The notes under the pieces: model-generated
Told to the model about the DNA's origin: nothing
What the model saw: only the letters and a program-made list of their open reading frames with translations
The model's database searches: none
From: Bacillota bacterium
GTDB taxonomy: Bacteria > Bacillota > Clostridia > Peptostreptococcales > Anaerovoracaceae
Direction: 5' to 3'
DNA length: 40,112 nucleotides
Assembly (NCBI GenBank): GCA_017626845.1
Contig: JAGAHX010000057.1
Span: 1-40,112 of the forward strand
Program-made: the position numbers and the translations under genes
In this document: piece by piece, positions 15,717 through 24,387 of the stretch
Layout of the letters: every line of letters begins with the position of its first letter
Numbering within the stretch: position 1 is the stretch's first letter

Positions 15717-15940
15717 GAACGTATTTCAATATTTTACGAAATTCGGCAGCATAAAGAAGTGCGGCGAAATATGCTCTATGACAATTCTTTAAATTTAGAT
15801 TCGTGTCTTAGATTTTTAAGCCAACTGCATAAATATATTAAAATGACTTAGATTTTGAAAGAATTCTAAGTCATTTCGCTAAAATATGTAGAACTGTCTT
15901 ATGTTTTCTAAGTCTTTTTGCTTTAGAGATCAAATTAGAC
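15717..15940. other. A+T-rich gene-free stretch with a long hairpin
   Basis: About 220 bp without an open frame, clearly more A+T-rich than the neighbours. A perfect 12 bp inverted repeat (15841-15852 and 15865-15876, AAATGACTTAGA/TCTAAGTCATTT) with a 12-base loop lies here. CTTAGA/TCTAAG-like words recur several times around it. It could be a small RNA, a terminator remnant or a decayed insertion; nothing more can be said. Confidence 0.5.
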
Positions 15941-16573
15941 TTAACGCTTCCTCACCGGATGCCGGATGACGGTCTTCCACTTCTCCGGCGCCGCCTTTCT
16001 GGGATCGCTCAAATAGATCTCGTGGTGACGCCGCCCATCGGAAAAGTCGGGTTCGAACCCCTGCTTGTCTGCAAATAAATGCATATTCTCCACCGTGGCC
16101 GGCTCCGTGTCGTAAGGACCGACGTGCAGGCACTGCACGCACAGACCTTCCTCCAGGGTCAGAAATTCCGCAGCGGACGTGTCGATCTTCTTCTTTCGTG
16201 CCGCTTCTTCCGCGGCCCAGTTGAGATCCTCACGGGTAACGAAATCCGGCAGCCGGATGCAGGAGATCCATTCGAAATCCTCCTTGCGGGTATAGTCCAC
16301 GCCTTGCACGCCCGCCTGCTGCCAGAACCCTTCCAACGGGGGCACGACATAATCGAAGTAGCCTTCGATGCGGCGGCCGCCCTTCTTGCTCATCTTTATC
16401 GTATATGCGACAGCATAAAGAACCCCGACCGCATCCTGATAAGCGCCGCCGGGCTCGTTTGGGTCGCCCTTGCCCCGGACTGCGATAAAATGCATGGCGG
16501 GCACCGTTACGATAGCCGGTTTTTCCTTCGGCAGATAAAGTTCTTTATATTCCTTCTTGAAATCGAATGGCAT
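15941..16573 (-). CDS. GyrI-like small-molecule binding domain protein
   Basis: A 210-residue stand-alone protein of the GyrI-like/SHS2 small-molecule-binding superfamily. It begins with YKELYLPKEKPAIVTVPAMHFIAVRGKGDPN, a recurring opening of this group, and has LCVQCLHVGPYDTEPATVENMH, the second strand-helix repeat, and ends with HHEIYLSDPRKAAPEKWKT. Members bind hydrophobic drugs or dyes, and some inhibit gyrase or hydrolyse drugs. No DNA-binding domain is attached. A MerR/TipAS drug-sensing regulator lies on its other side. A palindrome fitting a Gram-positive LexA box is found 53 bp upstream (16626-16637). The ATG has AAAGGAG ahead. Confidence 0.8.
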   Translation of the reverse strand: MPFDFKKEYKELYLPKEKPAIVTVPAMHFIAVRGKGDPNEPGGAYQDAVGVLYAVAYTIKMSKKGGRRIEGYFDYVVPPLEGFWQQAGVQGVDYTRKEDFEWISCIRLPDFVTREDLNWAAEEAARKKKIDTSAAEFLTLEEGLCVQCLHVGPYDTEPATVENMHLFADKQGFEPDFSDGRRHHEIYLSDPRKAAPEKWKTVIRHPVRKR

Positions 16574-16625
16574 GGGGCGCTCCTTTCCCTCGGGTACCTC
16601 TTACGCATTCAGGTTATCATAAAAA

Positions 16626-16637
16626 GAACAAATGTTC
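16626..16637. promoter_or_regulatory. Possible LexA (DinR) box upstream of the GyrI-like gene
   Basis: GAACAAATGTTC fits GAAC-N4-GTTC, the Bacillus-type LexA operator, and is palindromic except for the central AA. It overlaps a possible promoter (TTGAAC, with TATGAT downstream). About one such match is expected by chance in a window this long, so position is the main support. Confidence 0.35.
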
Positions 16638-16654
16638 AACCCACATTTTATCCC

Positions 16655-16681
16655 CAAGAAAAAACCCCGCAATGCGGGGTT
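16655..16681 (-). terminator. Rho-independent terminator of rarD
   Basis: Stem AACCCCGC/GCGGGGTT (16663-16681, loop AAT), followed on the minus strand by a T-run. It lies about 100 bp past the rarD stop; the stretch between shows no gene. Confidence 0.85.
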
Positions 16682-16781
16682 TCGATCGCCAAGGAGAGCG
16701 ATGATTTTGTGAGATCTACAGCAGCCCTGCCGCTGCGAAAGACCACGCGGTCTTCTGTGTCGGCCGGACCGCAATGTATCC

Positions 16782-17654
16782 CTATTCTTTCAATTCCCCA
16801 TAGGTAAAGAAGCCGAGCCCGATCCAGATGACTGCAAAGGCAGCAGCCTGCACTGGTTCGAAGGGTTCGCGGAACAAAAAGATGCTTAAGACCAGCGAGA
16901 TCGTTGGAGAAATATAGCCGCACAGACCGGTGGCAAACAATCCTGCCTTATTGGCGGATTCCGCGAACAGCATCAGCGGCGTTGCCGTCAGGATGCCGGC
17001 GAACACGAGGAGCAGCAGCTTCCAGGGCGCGTCCGATGCGGCCGCGAAAGCCCCCTGTCCCGTTCCTTCCAGGTACAGGATGACCCCGAGAGCGATGGGT
17101 GACAGAAATATTGTTTCGTAAAACAGCGACAGGACCGGCGGCTGCGACAGCCCTTTCTTCGCTGCTCCGTATAGGGAGAACGAAAGCGCCAAAGCCAGTG
17201 AGATCAACGGAATGCGCTGGTAATACAGCACGATGACCGCAATGCCTGCTGCAGCAAAAGCCAGCGCAATGCCTTTGTATTTGCTGAGACGGTCACCGAA
17301 AAACAGTACGCCGAAGCAGCAGACGACCACCGGCTCGATGTAATAGCCGATGGATGTCTCGATCACATGGTTGGCGTTCACCGCCCAAATATACAGCGAC
17401 CAGTTGACCGTGATGAGCACCCCGGCCAGCAGAAACTTCAGCAGCAGTTTGCGGTCCTTCATGGGTGCAAACAGTTCTTCCCTGCTGTATTTCGTCCGAG
17501 CGACCACATAGCTGGAGACCGCACACAAAAAGATCCGGTAGAAGATGATGACCCTGGAATCGATGGGACGCAGGGCGTGCCAGTAGATGGGCAGCACGCC
17601 CCATATGATATTGCTCAACACCCCGGCCAGGATACCCTGTCTGCGTTCGCTCAT
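16782..17654 (-). CDS. rarD: RarD-type EamA family transporter
   Basis: A 290-residue inner-membrane protein with about ten hydrophobic helices and two EamA repeats. It opens with GILAGVLSNIIWGVLPIYWHAL and includes EIIFYRI-like (SRVIIFYRIFLCA) and NWSLYIWAVNANHVIETSIGYYI, hallmarks of the RarD branch of the drug/metabolite transporter superfamily. The second repeat has GLCGYISPTISLVLSIFLFREPF. RarD proteins are predicted permeases; the substrate is not established despite the name linked to chloramphenicol sensitivity. It begins 25 bp after the DUF815 ATPase gene with GGAGG before its ATG and probably shares its transcript. Confidence 0.93.
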   Translation of the reverse strand: MSERRQGILAGVLSNIIWGVLPIYWHALRPIDSRVIIFYRIFLCAVSSYVVARTKYSREELFAPMKDRKLLLKFLLAGVLITVNWSLYIWAVNANHVIETSIGYYIEPVVVCCFGVLFFGDRLSKYKGIALAFAAAGIAVIVLYYQRIPLISLALALSFSLYGAAKKGLSQPPVLSLFYETIFLSPIALGVILYLEGTGQGAFAAASDAPWKLLLLVFAGILTATPLMLFAESANKAGLFATGLCGYISPTISLVLSIFLFREPFEPVQAAAFAVIWIGLGFFTYGELKE

Positions 17655-17679
17655 GAAGTCCTCCGGCAGAAACTGCGCT

Positions 17680-18864
17680 CTACCGCAGTGAGTCTACGAA
17701 CTGCTCCGCAGCCCGGGCGGAACGGCTGCCCTTTTTCAGCGCATAGGCTTCCGCCTGCTGTGCGAGTTCTGCTTCCGGCACGTCCAGACCGGCCCGCGCC
17801 GCCAGATCCTTTACGATCTGCAGATACAGCTGCTTGTTGGGCTTCTGGAAATACACCGTCTCGCCGAAGCGGTCCGAGAGGCTCATCAGCTCCTGCATGG
17901 TGTCGTTGATGTGCACGTCGTCCATGGCGGCAGAGCGGTCCGCAAAGCTCTCCTTGACGATATGCCGGCGGTTGCTGGTGGCATAGATGACGGCATTGTC
18001 GGCCTTCACCGACGCAGACCCTTCCAGCGCCGCTTTCAGCATGGAGAACTCGCTGTCGTTCTTATTAAAAGACAGGTCATCGATAAAGATGATAAACTTC
18101 AGAGGATTTCCCGCGATCCGGCCCATCACGGAGGACAGATTCAACAGCTGGTCCTTGCGCAGCTCGATCAGGCGCAGTCCCTCACCCCGCAGCGCGTTCG
18201 CTACGGCCTTCACCGTGGAGGACTTGCCGGTGCCCGCGTCGCCGTACAGCAGCATGTTGGCGGCGGGTTTTCCTGCCAGCAGAGCCTTCGTGTTGTCCAT
18301 CACCCTGCCCCGCTCGTATTCGTAGCCCACGAAGCGGTCCAGCGTAATGGCATCCGGCGATTCCACCGGAACGATCGTCCCGGTCTCGTCCAGGCGGAGC
18401 ATGCCGGCGCCGGCAAACACGCCGTAGCCGTACTTCGAGACTTCCGCCAGCCGCGCTTCATACTCGGCGGGGAAATCCACCGGCGAGGAAGCAAACACAG
18501 GCCGCAGATCCTCGTATTCCGGGCACAGATCCTCCGGGGCGAGCCGGCTGAGCATGGAGAACAGGTCCAGGTCTGCCCTGCAGTTCGCTTCTAAGGCCTC
18601 TGAGACCGTTTTTCCGGCGGCTTTTGCCCGGATGACGGGATTCTCATCCTCGAAGACTTTTTCCCTCAGAAATCGGCTGAAATCGCCCTCCCAGGGAGAG
18701 AGCGCATAACAGAACCTGCCCAGCAGCTCCAGCTGCGCATAGGATGCCTCGCTGTCCAGCAATTCCGCCAGCACGCCCATGGGAGCGCCATGCTCCAGCA
18801 CGCCGCGGAAGACGCTCAGTCCCCGCAGCCTCGCCGCCAGGATCTTTTTCTCCTGCCAATCCAT
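17680..18864 (-). CDS. DUF815 AAA+ ATPase
   Basis: A 394-residue AAA+ type ATPase of the DUF815 family. An N-terminal helical region (1-170) precedes the nucleotide-binding core with Walker A LLYGDAGTGKSSTVKA and Walker B FIIFIDDLSFNK. Then come sensor-like YATSNRRHIVKE with the SN-R pattern and a C-terminal lid with GSRSARAAEQFVDSL. The family is widespread in Bacteria but no role has been firmly assigned. First gene of a two-gene unit with rarD, with GGAG before the ATG at 18864, and separated from ilvD by a terminator. Confidence 0.88.
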   Translation of the reverse strand: MDWQEKKILAARLRGLSVFRGVLEHGAPMGVLAELLDSEASYAQLELLGRFCYALSPWEGDFSRFLREKVFEDENPVIRAKAAGKTVSEALEANCRADLDLFSMLSRLAPEDLCPEYEDLRPVFASSPVDFPAEYEARLAEVSKYGYGVFAGAGMLRLDETGTIVPVESPDAITLDRFVGYEYERGRVMDNTKALLAGKPAANMLLYGDAGTGKSSTVKAVANALRGEGLRLIELRKDQLLNLSSVMGRIAGNPLKFIIFIDDLSFNKNDSEFSMLKAALEGSASVKADNAVIYATSNRRHIVKESFADRSAAMDDVHINDTMQELMSLSDRFGETVYFQKPNKQLYLQIVKDLAARAGLDVPEAELAQQAEAYALKKGSRSARAAEQFVDSLR

Positions 18865-18877
18865 AATGATCTCCTGC

Positions 18878-18913
18878 GAAAAGAGCCCGCACCGCTGAAA
18901 ATGCGGCGCGGGC
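18878..18913 (-). terminator. Rho-independent terminator of the ilv operon
   Basis: GCCCGC/GCGGGC and CCGC/GCGG stems separated by one mismatch, TGAAAAT loop, then TCTTTTCG on the minus strand, 20 bp past the ilvD stop. Confidence 0.85.
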
Positions 18914-18932
18914 CGGTAATGCTGAAAATAAA

Positions 18933-20603
18933 CTAGTCTACGAACTGATTCACCACGGCGCCCTTGTCTGCGGAGCTCACCATGGAGGCGTAGCGCGCCA
19001 GCGCGCCCTTGATGCCCTCTTTCTTCTTCAGGGTCATCGACGCCTTGCGTTCTGCGATCTCCTCGTCAGAGACCTTCAGCTCGATCTTATATTCCGGAAT
19101 GTTGATGGAGATCATGTCGCCATCTTTAACGTAAGCGATCAAACCGCCTCTCGCCGCCTCCGGAGATACGTGGCCGATGGAGGCGCCTCTCGTGGCACCG
19201 GAGAACCGGCCGTCGGTGATGAGCGCGCAGGAAGTGCCCAGACCCATGCCGACGATGGCAGAGGTCGGAGACAGCATCTCCCGCATGCCCGGGCCGCCGG
19301 AGGGACCTTCGTAGCGGATGACCACCACATCCCCTGCCTCGATCTTTCCGCCGTAGATGGCCGCGATGGCCTCTTCCTCGGAATCGAAGCACTTGGCCGG
19401 ACCTTCGTGGACCAGCATGGCCGGGTCAACGGCGGAGCGCTTTACGACGCAGCCGTCGGGAGCAAGATTGCCCCGCAGGATCGCCAGGCCGCCGGTCTTG
19501 CTAAAAGCATTCTCCGGCTTGCGGACCACCTGTTCGTCCCGGTTTACGGCGCCTTCCAGGTTCTCGCCCAGCGTTTTGCCGGTGCAGGTCATCACGGAGG
19601 TATCCAGAAGGCCCAGACCCTCCAGTTCCTTAAGCACGGCAGGAATGCCGCCGGCTTCGTTCAGATCTTCGATATAAGTGCGGCCAGCCGGTGCCAGATG
19701 GCAGATGTTCGGCGTCTTCTCGGAGATCTCGTTGGCCATGTCCAGATCGATGGCGATGCCGCACTCGTTGGCGATGGCTGGCAGGTGCAGCATGGAGTTG
19801 GAGGAGTATCCGATGGCCATGTCGGCCGTCAGCGCGTTGCGGAACGCTGCCGGGGTCATGATGTCCCGGGGCTTGATGTTCTTCTTGACCAGTTCCATGA
19901 TCTGCATGCCCGCGTGCTTCGCCAGCTCGATGCGGGCGGAGTAGACCGCAGGGATAGTGCCGTTGCCGGGAAGACCCATGCCCAGCACTTCCGTAAGGCA
20001 GTTCATGGAGTTCGCGGTGTACATGCCGGAGCAGCTGCCGCAGGTCGGGCAGGTGTGCAGACAGTAATCCTCGAGCTTCTCGTCGTCGATCTTGCCCGCC
20101 GTATAGGCGCCGACCGCCTCGAACATGCTGGAAAGAGACGTCTTCTTGCCGTCGATGCGTCCTGCCAGCATGGGGCCGCCGGACACGAAGATCGCAGGGA
20201 TGTTCAGTCTGGCCGCGGCCATCAGCAGACCCGGCACGTTCTTGTCGCAGTTGGGGACCATCACCAGGCCGTCGAATCCGTGGGCCAGGGTCATGGCTTC
20301 CGTGGAGTCCGCGATCATTTCCCGGGTGATGAGGGAGTATTTCATCCCCGTGTGACCCATGGCAATGCCGTCGCAGACCGCGATGGCCGGGAACACGATG
20401 GGCGTGCCTCCTGCCATGGCGACGCCGAGCTTTACGGCATCCACGATCTTGTCCAGGTTCATGTGACCCGGCACGATCTCGTTATAGGAGCTGACGATGC
20501 CGATGAGCGGTCTCGCCTGCTCTTCCTTCGTCATGCCCAGGGCATGGTAAAGGCTGCGGTGAGGCGCATTCTGGAAACCGTCAACGATCGTTTCTTTAAT
20601 CAT
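18933..20603 (-). CDS. ilvD: Dihydroxy-acid dehydratase
   Basis: A 556-residue IlvD/Edd enzyme of full length. It removes water from 2,3-dihydroxy-3-methylbutanoate or -pentanoate to give the 2-keto acids for valine and isoleucine. Fe-S ligands are seen in NCDKNVPG and [17 protein letters not shown]. The C-terminal [11 protein letters not shown] and [20 protein letters not shown] belong to the active site. It is the last gene of ilvB-ilvN-ilvC-ilvD, 18 bp after ilvC, and has CAGGAG before its ATG. A terminator follows. Confidence 0.97.
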   Translation of the reverse strand: MIKETIVDGFQNAPHRSLYHALGMTKEEQARPLIGIVSSYNEIVPGHMNLDKIVDAVKLGVAMAGGTPIVFPAIAVCDGIAMGHTGMKYSLITREMIADSTEAMTLAHGFDGLVMVPNCDKNVPGLLMAAARLNIPAIFVSGGPMLAGRIDGKKTSLSSMFEAVGAYTAGKIDDEKLEDYCLHTCPTCGSCSGMYTANSMNCLTEVLGMGLPGNGTIPAVYSARIELAKHAGMQIMELVKKNIKPRDIMTPAAFRNALTADMAIGYSSNSMLHLPAIANECGIAIDLDMANEISEKTPNICHLAPAGRTYIEDLNEAGGIPAVLKELEGLGLLDTSVMTCTGKTLGENLEGAVNRDEQVVRKPENAFSKTGGLAILRGNLAPDGCVVKRSAVDPAMLVHEGPAKCFDSEEEAIAAIYGGKIEAGDVVVIRYEGPSGGPGMREMLSPTSAIVGMGLGTSCALITDGRFSGATRGASIGHVSPEAARGGLIAYVKDGDMISINIPEYKIELKVSDEEIAERKASMTLKKKEGIKGALARYASMVSSADKGAVVNQFVD

Positions 20604-20621
20604 AGCTAACTCCTGTTAAAA

Positions 20622-21635
<1,014 letters not shown>

Positions 21636-21648
21636 GTTTACTCTCCTT

Positions 21649-21678
21649 GGTTATAAAAGCATTGGTAATAAAAGCATT
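21649..21678 (-). repeat. Tandem 15 bp repeat in the ilvC leader
   Basis: 21649-21663 and 21664-21678 are two adjacent 15 bp units differing at one base (AATGCTTTTATAACC and AATGCTTTTATTACC on the minus strand), directly before the ilvC ribosome site. Confidence 0.7.
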
Positions 21679-21693
21679 AAGTATCTTATGGTT

Positions 21694-21699
21694 AGTATA
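21694..21699 (-). promoter_or_regulatory. Possible -10 box for ilvC
   Basis: TATACT on the minus strand within an A+T-rich leader, about 60 bp upstream of ilvC. The -35 region is weak. Confidence 0.3.
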
Positions 21700-21713
21700 T
21701 ATTTGGCGGGGAG

Positions 21714-21787
21714 CCGTTATTCAAAAGCGAGGAAATCGCAAACGCGTGAGCGCAGCGAACAAAGTGTTGACGAGCGTTGAATAACGG
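21714..21787. repeat. Imperfect palindromic intergenic element B
   Basis: Perfect 11 bp outer arms (21714-21724 and 21777-21787, CCGTTATTCAA/TTGAATAACGG) enclose a core reading TTCGCTGCGCTCACGC on the minus strand. That core is similar to TTCGCCTGCGGCTCGCC in the element at 8359-8493. It begins 10 bp after the ilvN stop. Confidence 0.65.
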
Positions 21788-21796
21788 TCCGCGCCA

Positions 21797-22291
21797 TTAT
21801 ACCGCATCGAAGATATTGCCGGCGCAGTCGATGCAGATGATGCCGGAGCGGCACATCTCCACGATGCCCAGAGGCTTCATCTTATTGAGGAATTCCTCCA
21901 TGATCTTGGGTTCACCCGAAACTTCCACACAGATGACGTCCGGGTTGAAATCCACGATGCTGGCATGGTAGAGGTCCGCGGCGGACTTGAGCTCCGCCCG
22001 GCTCTCCGTGGTATTGCGCACCTTGACGAGCATGTGCTCGCGTTCGATGTTGTTGTCGGTCTCCATCAGTTTGATCTTCTTGACCTCGTGGAGTTTTCCC
22101 ACCTGCTTGATGAGAAAGCCCCGCCCGTACTCGTCGCCGTCGAACACGACGGTGATGCGGGAATACCGGGGGTCTTCGGTCTCGCCGACGCTCAGGGTAT
22201 CGATGTTGAAGCCCTTTCTCATGAACAGACCGGCGACTCTGGTCAGGACGCCGAAGTTATTTTCCACATAGATCGCTACAACGCTTCGCAT
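21797..22291 (-). CDS. ilvN: Acetolactate synthase small (regulatory) subunit
   Basis: A 164-residue regulatory subunit with an N-terminal ACT domain (VVAIYVENNFGVLTRVAGLFMRKGFNIDTLSV) and the C-terminal ALS_ss region ending near PLGIVEMCRSG. It binds to IlvB, raises its activity and confers feedback inhibition by valine. It starts 9 bp after the ilvB stop with GGAGG before the ATG. The usual length is 160-170 residues. Confidence 0.96.
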   Translation of the reverse strand: MRSVVAIYVENNFGVLTRVAGLFMRKGFNIDTLSVGETEDPRYSRITVVFDGDEYGRGFLIKQVGKLHEVKKIKLMETDNNIEREHMLVKVRNTTESRAELKSAADLYHASIVDFNPDVICVEVSGEPKIMEEFLNKMKPLGIVEMCRSGIICIDCAGNIFDAV

Positions 22292-22300
22292 GGCATCCTC

Positions 22301-24001
22301 CTACTCCGTCTTCTGATGTTTCTCGGTAATAAGGTCGTCGATCGTACCGCCGTTGGGCAGCATGGGAAGCACCATTTCCCAGGTGTCGATCATGGCTTCG
22401 ATCACGCAGGGCTCTTTGCTGGCCATGGCCTTTGCGAAGGCCTTTTCGAAGCTTTCGATATCGGTGACCCGCTCTGCCTTTACGCCGTAGCCCCTGGCCA
22501 CCGCGCAGTAATCCGTCTTGCGGTTCGGCAGCGTCGCGGAATAGCGGCTGTCGCAGTACACCGCCTGCAGCTGGCGCACCATGCCCAGGGAATTGTTGTT
22601 GAGCAGGACGATGACGATGGGCGTTTGATAGGAGACCGCCGTAGCCAGCTCGATGAGGTTCATGGAGAAACTGGCGTCTCCCGTGATCATCACAGTCTTT
22701 TCGCCCGTGGCCAGATTCGCGCCGATGGCAGCGCCCAGGCCGTAGCCCATGGCGCCCAGACCGCCGGAGGAAAGGAACTTCCGGGGCTTTTCGAACTCCA
22801 GGAACTGACCCGCCCACATCTGGTGCTGCCCCACGTCCGTCGTAATGATCGTATCGTCGGTCTTCAGTTCGTTGATGGCGTCGAACAGTTTGATGCTGGT
22901 GAAGGGATCCGCCGCCGTCTCCTCCGCATGGTCTCGGATCGCCTTCGCTTCCTTGCGGAAGGTCTCGATGCGGGCCATCCACTCCGGATGTTCCGCCTTG
23001 TTTACATTCTTCAGGATGCGGTTTACCGCAAACACGATGTCGCCGATGAGCCCCACATCCACGCTGATATTCTTGTTGATCTCAGAAAAGTCCGGATCGA
23101 TCTGAATGATCTTTTTGCTGTCCCGATAAGCTTTCTGGTCGCCCGTGGCCCGGTCGGAGAAACGCACACCGATGCCGATGATCAGATCCGCCTCCCAGTT
23201 CGCCTTCGTGGAGGCGTAGCGGCCGTGCATGCCCTGCATGCCCAGATACCGTCCGCAGCTTCCCGGAATGCAGGAAAGACCCATAAAGGTGCTGCCGATG
23301 CAGGCGTCGATCTTGTCCGCCAGCTCCATGATCGCCGTTCCGAGGTTCCGGCTGGCAGCGCCGCCGCCCACGTAGATGTAGGGCCGCTTCGCCGCGTTGA
23401 TCAGCTCCACGGCTTTCCAGATCTCGCTCTCCGGCGCCTGGTCCTCCTGATAAGGCTGGACTTCGTACCACCTGGTAAAATCCGTTTCCGCGGCCTGCAC
23501 GTCGCTGGGGATGTCCACGAGGACCGGTCCCGGACGGCCGGATTTTGCGATGCGGAAGGCTTCACGAATGGTCTCCGCGAGCTTGGTTACGTCAGTCACG
23601 TAGAAATTGTGTTTCGTGATCGGCATCGTAATGCCGATGGTGTTGATCTCCTGGAAGGAGTCCTTGCCGATGAAATAGGTCGGCACGTTGCCGGTGATCG
23701 CCACCACGGGAACGGAATCCATCATGGCGGCGGCAAGTCCCGTCGTCAGATTCGTGGCGCCCGGGCCGGAAGTCGCCAGAACGACACCGACTTTGCCGGT
23801 CGCCCGGGCATAGCCGTCCGCCGCGTGCGCTGCGCCCTGTTCGTGGGCCGTCAGCACGTGGGTGATGCGTTCCGAATTCTTATACAGCTGATCGTAGATC
23901 TGCAGCACCTGGCCGCCGGGATATCCGAAAATATGGGTAACGCCCTGCTCGATGAGGGTCTCGATAATGATCTGTGAGCCTTTGAGTTTCTGGGTGTTCA
24001 T
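22301..24001 (-). CDS. ilvB: Acetolactate synthase large (catalytic) subunit
   Basis: A 566-residue TPP- and FAD-dependent enzyme. The N-terminal TPP-binding domain has the catalytic Glu in LTAHEQGAAHAADGYARATG, the central FAD domain spans about 190-330, and the C-terminal domain has the GDASF...LLNNN diphosphate/Mg2+ motif and QHQMWAGQF. It condenses two pyruvates, or pyruvate with 2-ketobutyrate, in the first common step of valine, leucine and isoleucine synthesis. It leads the ilvBNCD operon. Its promoter (24062-24090) overlaps the end of the GIY-YIG gene and carries a 27 bp palindromic operator candidate. A hairpin with a T-run follows in the short leader. Confidence 0.97.
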   Translation of the reverse strand: MNTQKLKGSQIIIETLIEQGVTHIFGYPGGQVLQIYDQLYKNSERITHVLTAHEQGAAHAADGYARATGKVGVVLATSGPGATNLTTGLAAAMMDSVPVVAITGNVPTYFIGKDSFQEINTIGITMPITKHNFYVTDVTKLAETIREAFRIAKSGRPGPVLVDIPSDVQAAETDFTRWYEVQPYQEDQAPESEIWKAVELINAAKRPYIYVGGGAASRNLGTAIMELADKIDACIGSTFMGLSCIPGSCGRYLGMQGMHGRYASTKANWEADLIIGIGVRFSDRATGDQKAYRDSKKIIQIDPDFSEINKNISVDVGLIGDIVFAVNRILKNVNKAEHPEWMARIETFRKEAKAIRDHAEETAADPFTSIKLFDAINELKTDDTIITTDVGQHQMWAGQFLEFEKPRKFLSSGGLGAMGYGLGAAIGANLATGEKTVMITGDASFSMNLIELATAVSYQTPIVIVLLNNNSLGMVRQLQAVYCDSRYSATLPNRKTDYCAVARGYGVKAERVTDIESFEKAFAKAMASKEPCVIEAMIDTWEMVLPMLPNGGTIDDLITEKHQKTE

Positions 24002-24025
24002 GGATCCTCCAGGGAGATAGAGAAT

Positions 24026-24052
24026 AAAAAAAGTTCAACACGCTTTGTTGAA
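24026..24052 (-). terminator. Hairpin with T-run in the ilvB leader
   Basis: TTCAACA/TGTTGAA (24034-24040 with 24046-24052, five-base loop) followed on the minus strand by CTTTTTTT. It may end transcripts of the GIY-YIG gene. It lies downstream of the predicted ilvB promoter, so it may also affect ilvB. The stem is short and A+T-rich. Confidence 0.5.
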
Positions 24053-24056
24053 TTAT

Positions 24057-24083
24057 CACAAATAGTAACACTACCTATTTGTG
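24057..24083. promoter_or_regulatory. 27 bp palindromic operator candidate at the ilvB promoter
   Basis: Perfect 9 bp arms CACAAATAG and CTATTTGTG are separated by 9 bp. The palindrome covers the -10 box and most of the spacer of the ilvB promoter, a placement suiting a repressor. The cognate regulator is not identified. Confidence 0.6.
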
Positions 24084-24090
24084 GTGTCAA
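24062..24090 (-). promoter_or_regulatory. Promoter of the ilvBNCD operon
   Basis: TTGACA (24085-24090), exact 17 bp spacer, TACTAT (24062-24067) on the minus strand. It overlaps the last codons of the GIY-YIG gene and gives a leader of about 50 bases, too short for a T-box or peptide attenuator. Confidence 0.65.
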
Positions 24091-24364
24091 GTAAACGCTC
24101 CTTCTGATCCTTCGTCATCTTTTTGATGGCCGCTTCGCGGCTGAGGGCATGCCCGTACTCATAGGGGCCCTCGGTGTAGACCAGCGTGCAGGGGCCGTGG
24201 CTGCGGGTATATTTCGCGCCGACGCCGTAGTTGTGCTGCTTCAGCCGCGCTTCGGGATCCGTCGAGATGCCGCAGTACAGACTGCCGTCTTTGCATCGCA
24301 GCAGGTAGACGTAGCGCTGGCTGTAGACCCGCTTTTTCAGTGCGGTCCTGGATGGGTCACTCAT
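24071..24364 (-). CDS. GIY-YIG domain protein (YhbQ/UPF0213 type)
   Basis: A 97-residue single-domain GIY-YIG nuclease-fold protein: YVYLLRCKDGSLYCGIS supplies the two short motifs (YLL and YCG, a GIY-YIG variant), followed by RLKQHN and the conserved Glu region YEYGHALSREAAIKKM. The family (UPF0213/YhbQ) is small and mostly uncharacterised, possibly acting on DNA. The frame extends upstream to 24460 but I chose ATG 24364, which starts MSDPSRTALKKRV and follows an AAGGAAAAGG ribosome site without overlapping the upstream gene. The ilv promoter is embedded in its 3' end. Confidence 0.88.
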   Translation of the reverse strand: MSDPSRTALKKRVYSQRYVYLLRCKDGSLYCGISTDPEARLKQHNYGVGAKYTRSHGPCTLVYTEGPYEYGHALSREAAIKKMTKDQKERLLDTTNR

Positions 24365-24387
24365 AACCCTTTTCCTTTCTTCTGCGC

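Noticed and set aside
21965..23977. A 670-codon open frame on the plus strand opposite ilvB and ilvN.
   Set aside because: It is the antisense shadow of ilvB/ilvN, whose products are unmistakable. Its translation is His/Asp/Arg-rich with no domain, as usual for GC-rich antisense frames.
24002..24070. T-box riboswitch or leader-peptide attenuator for the ilv operon.
   Set aside because: The leader is only about 50 bases from the predicted start and has no T-box core or peptide frame.
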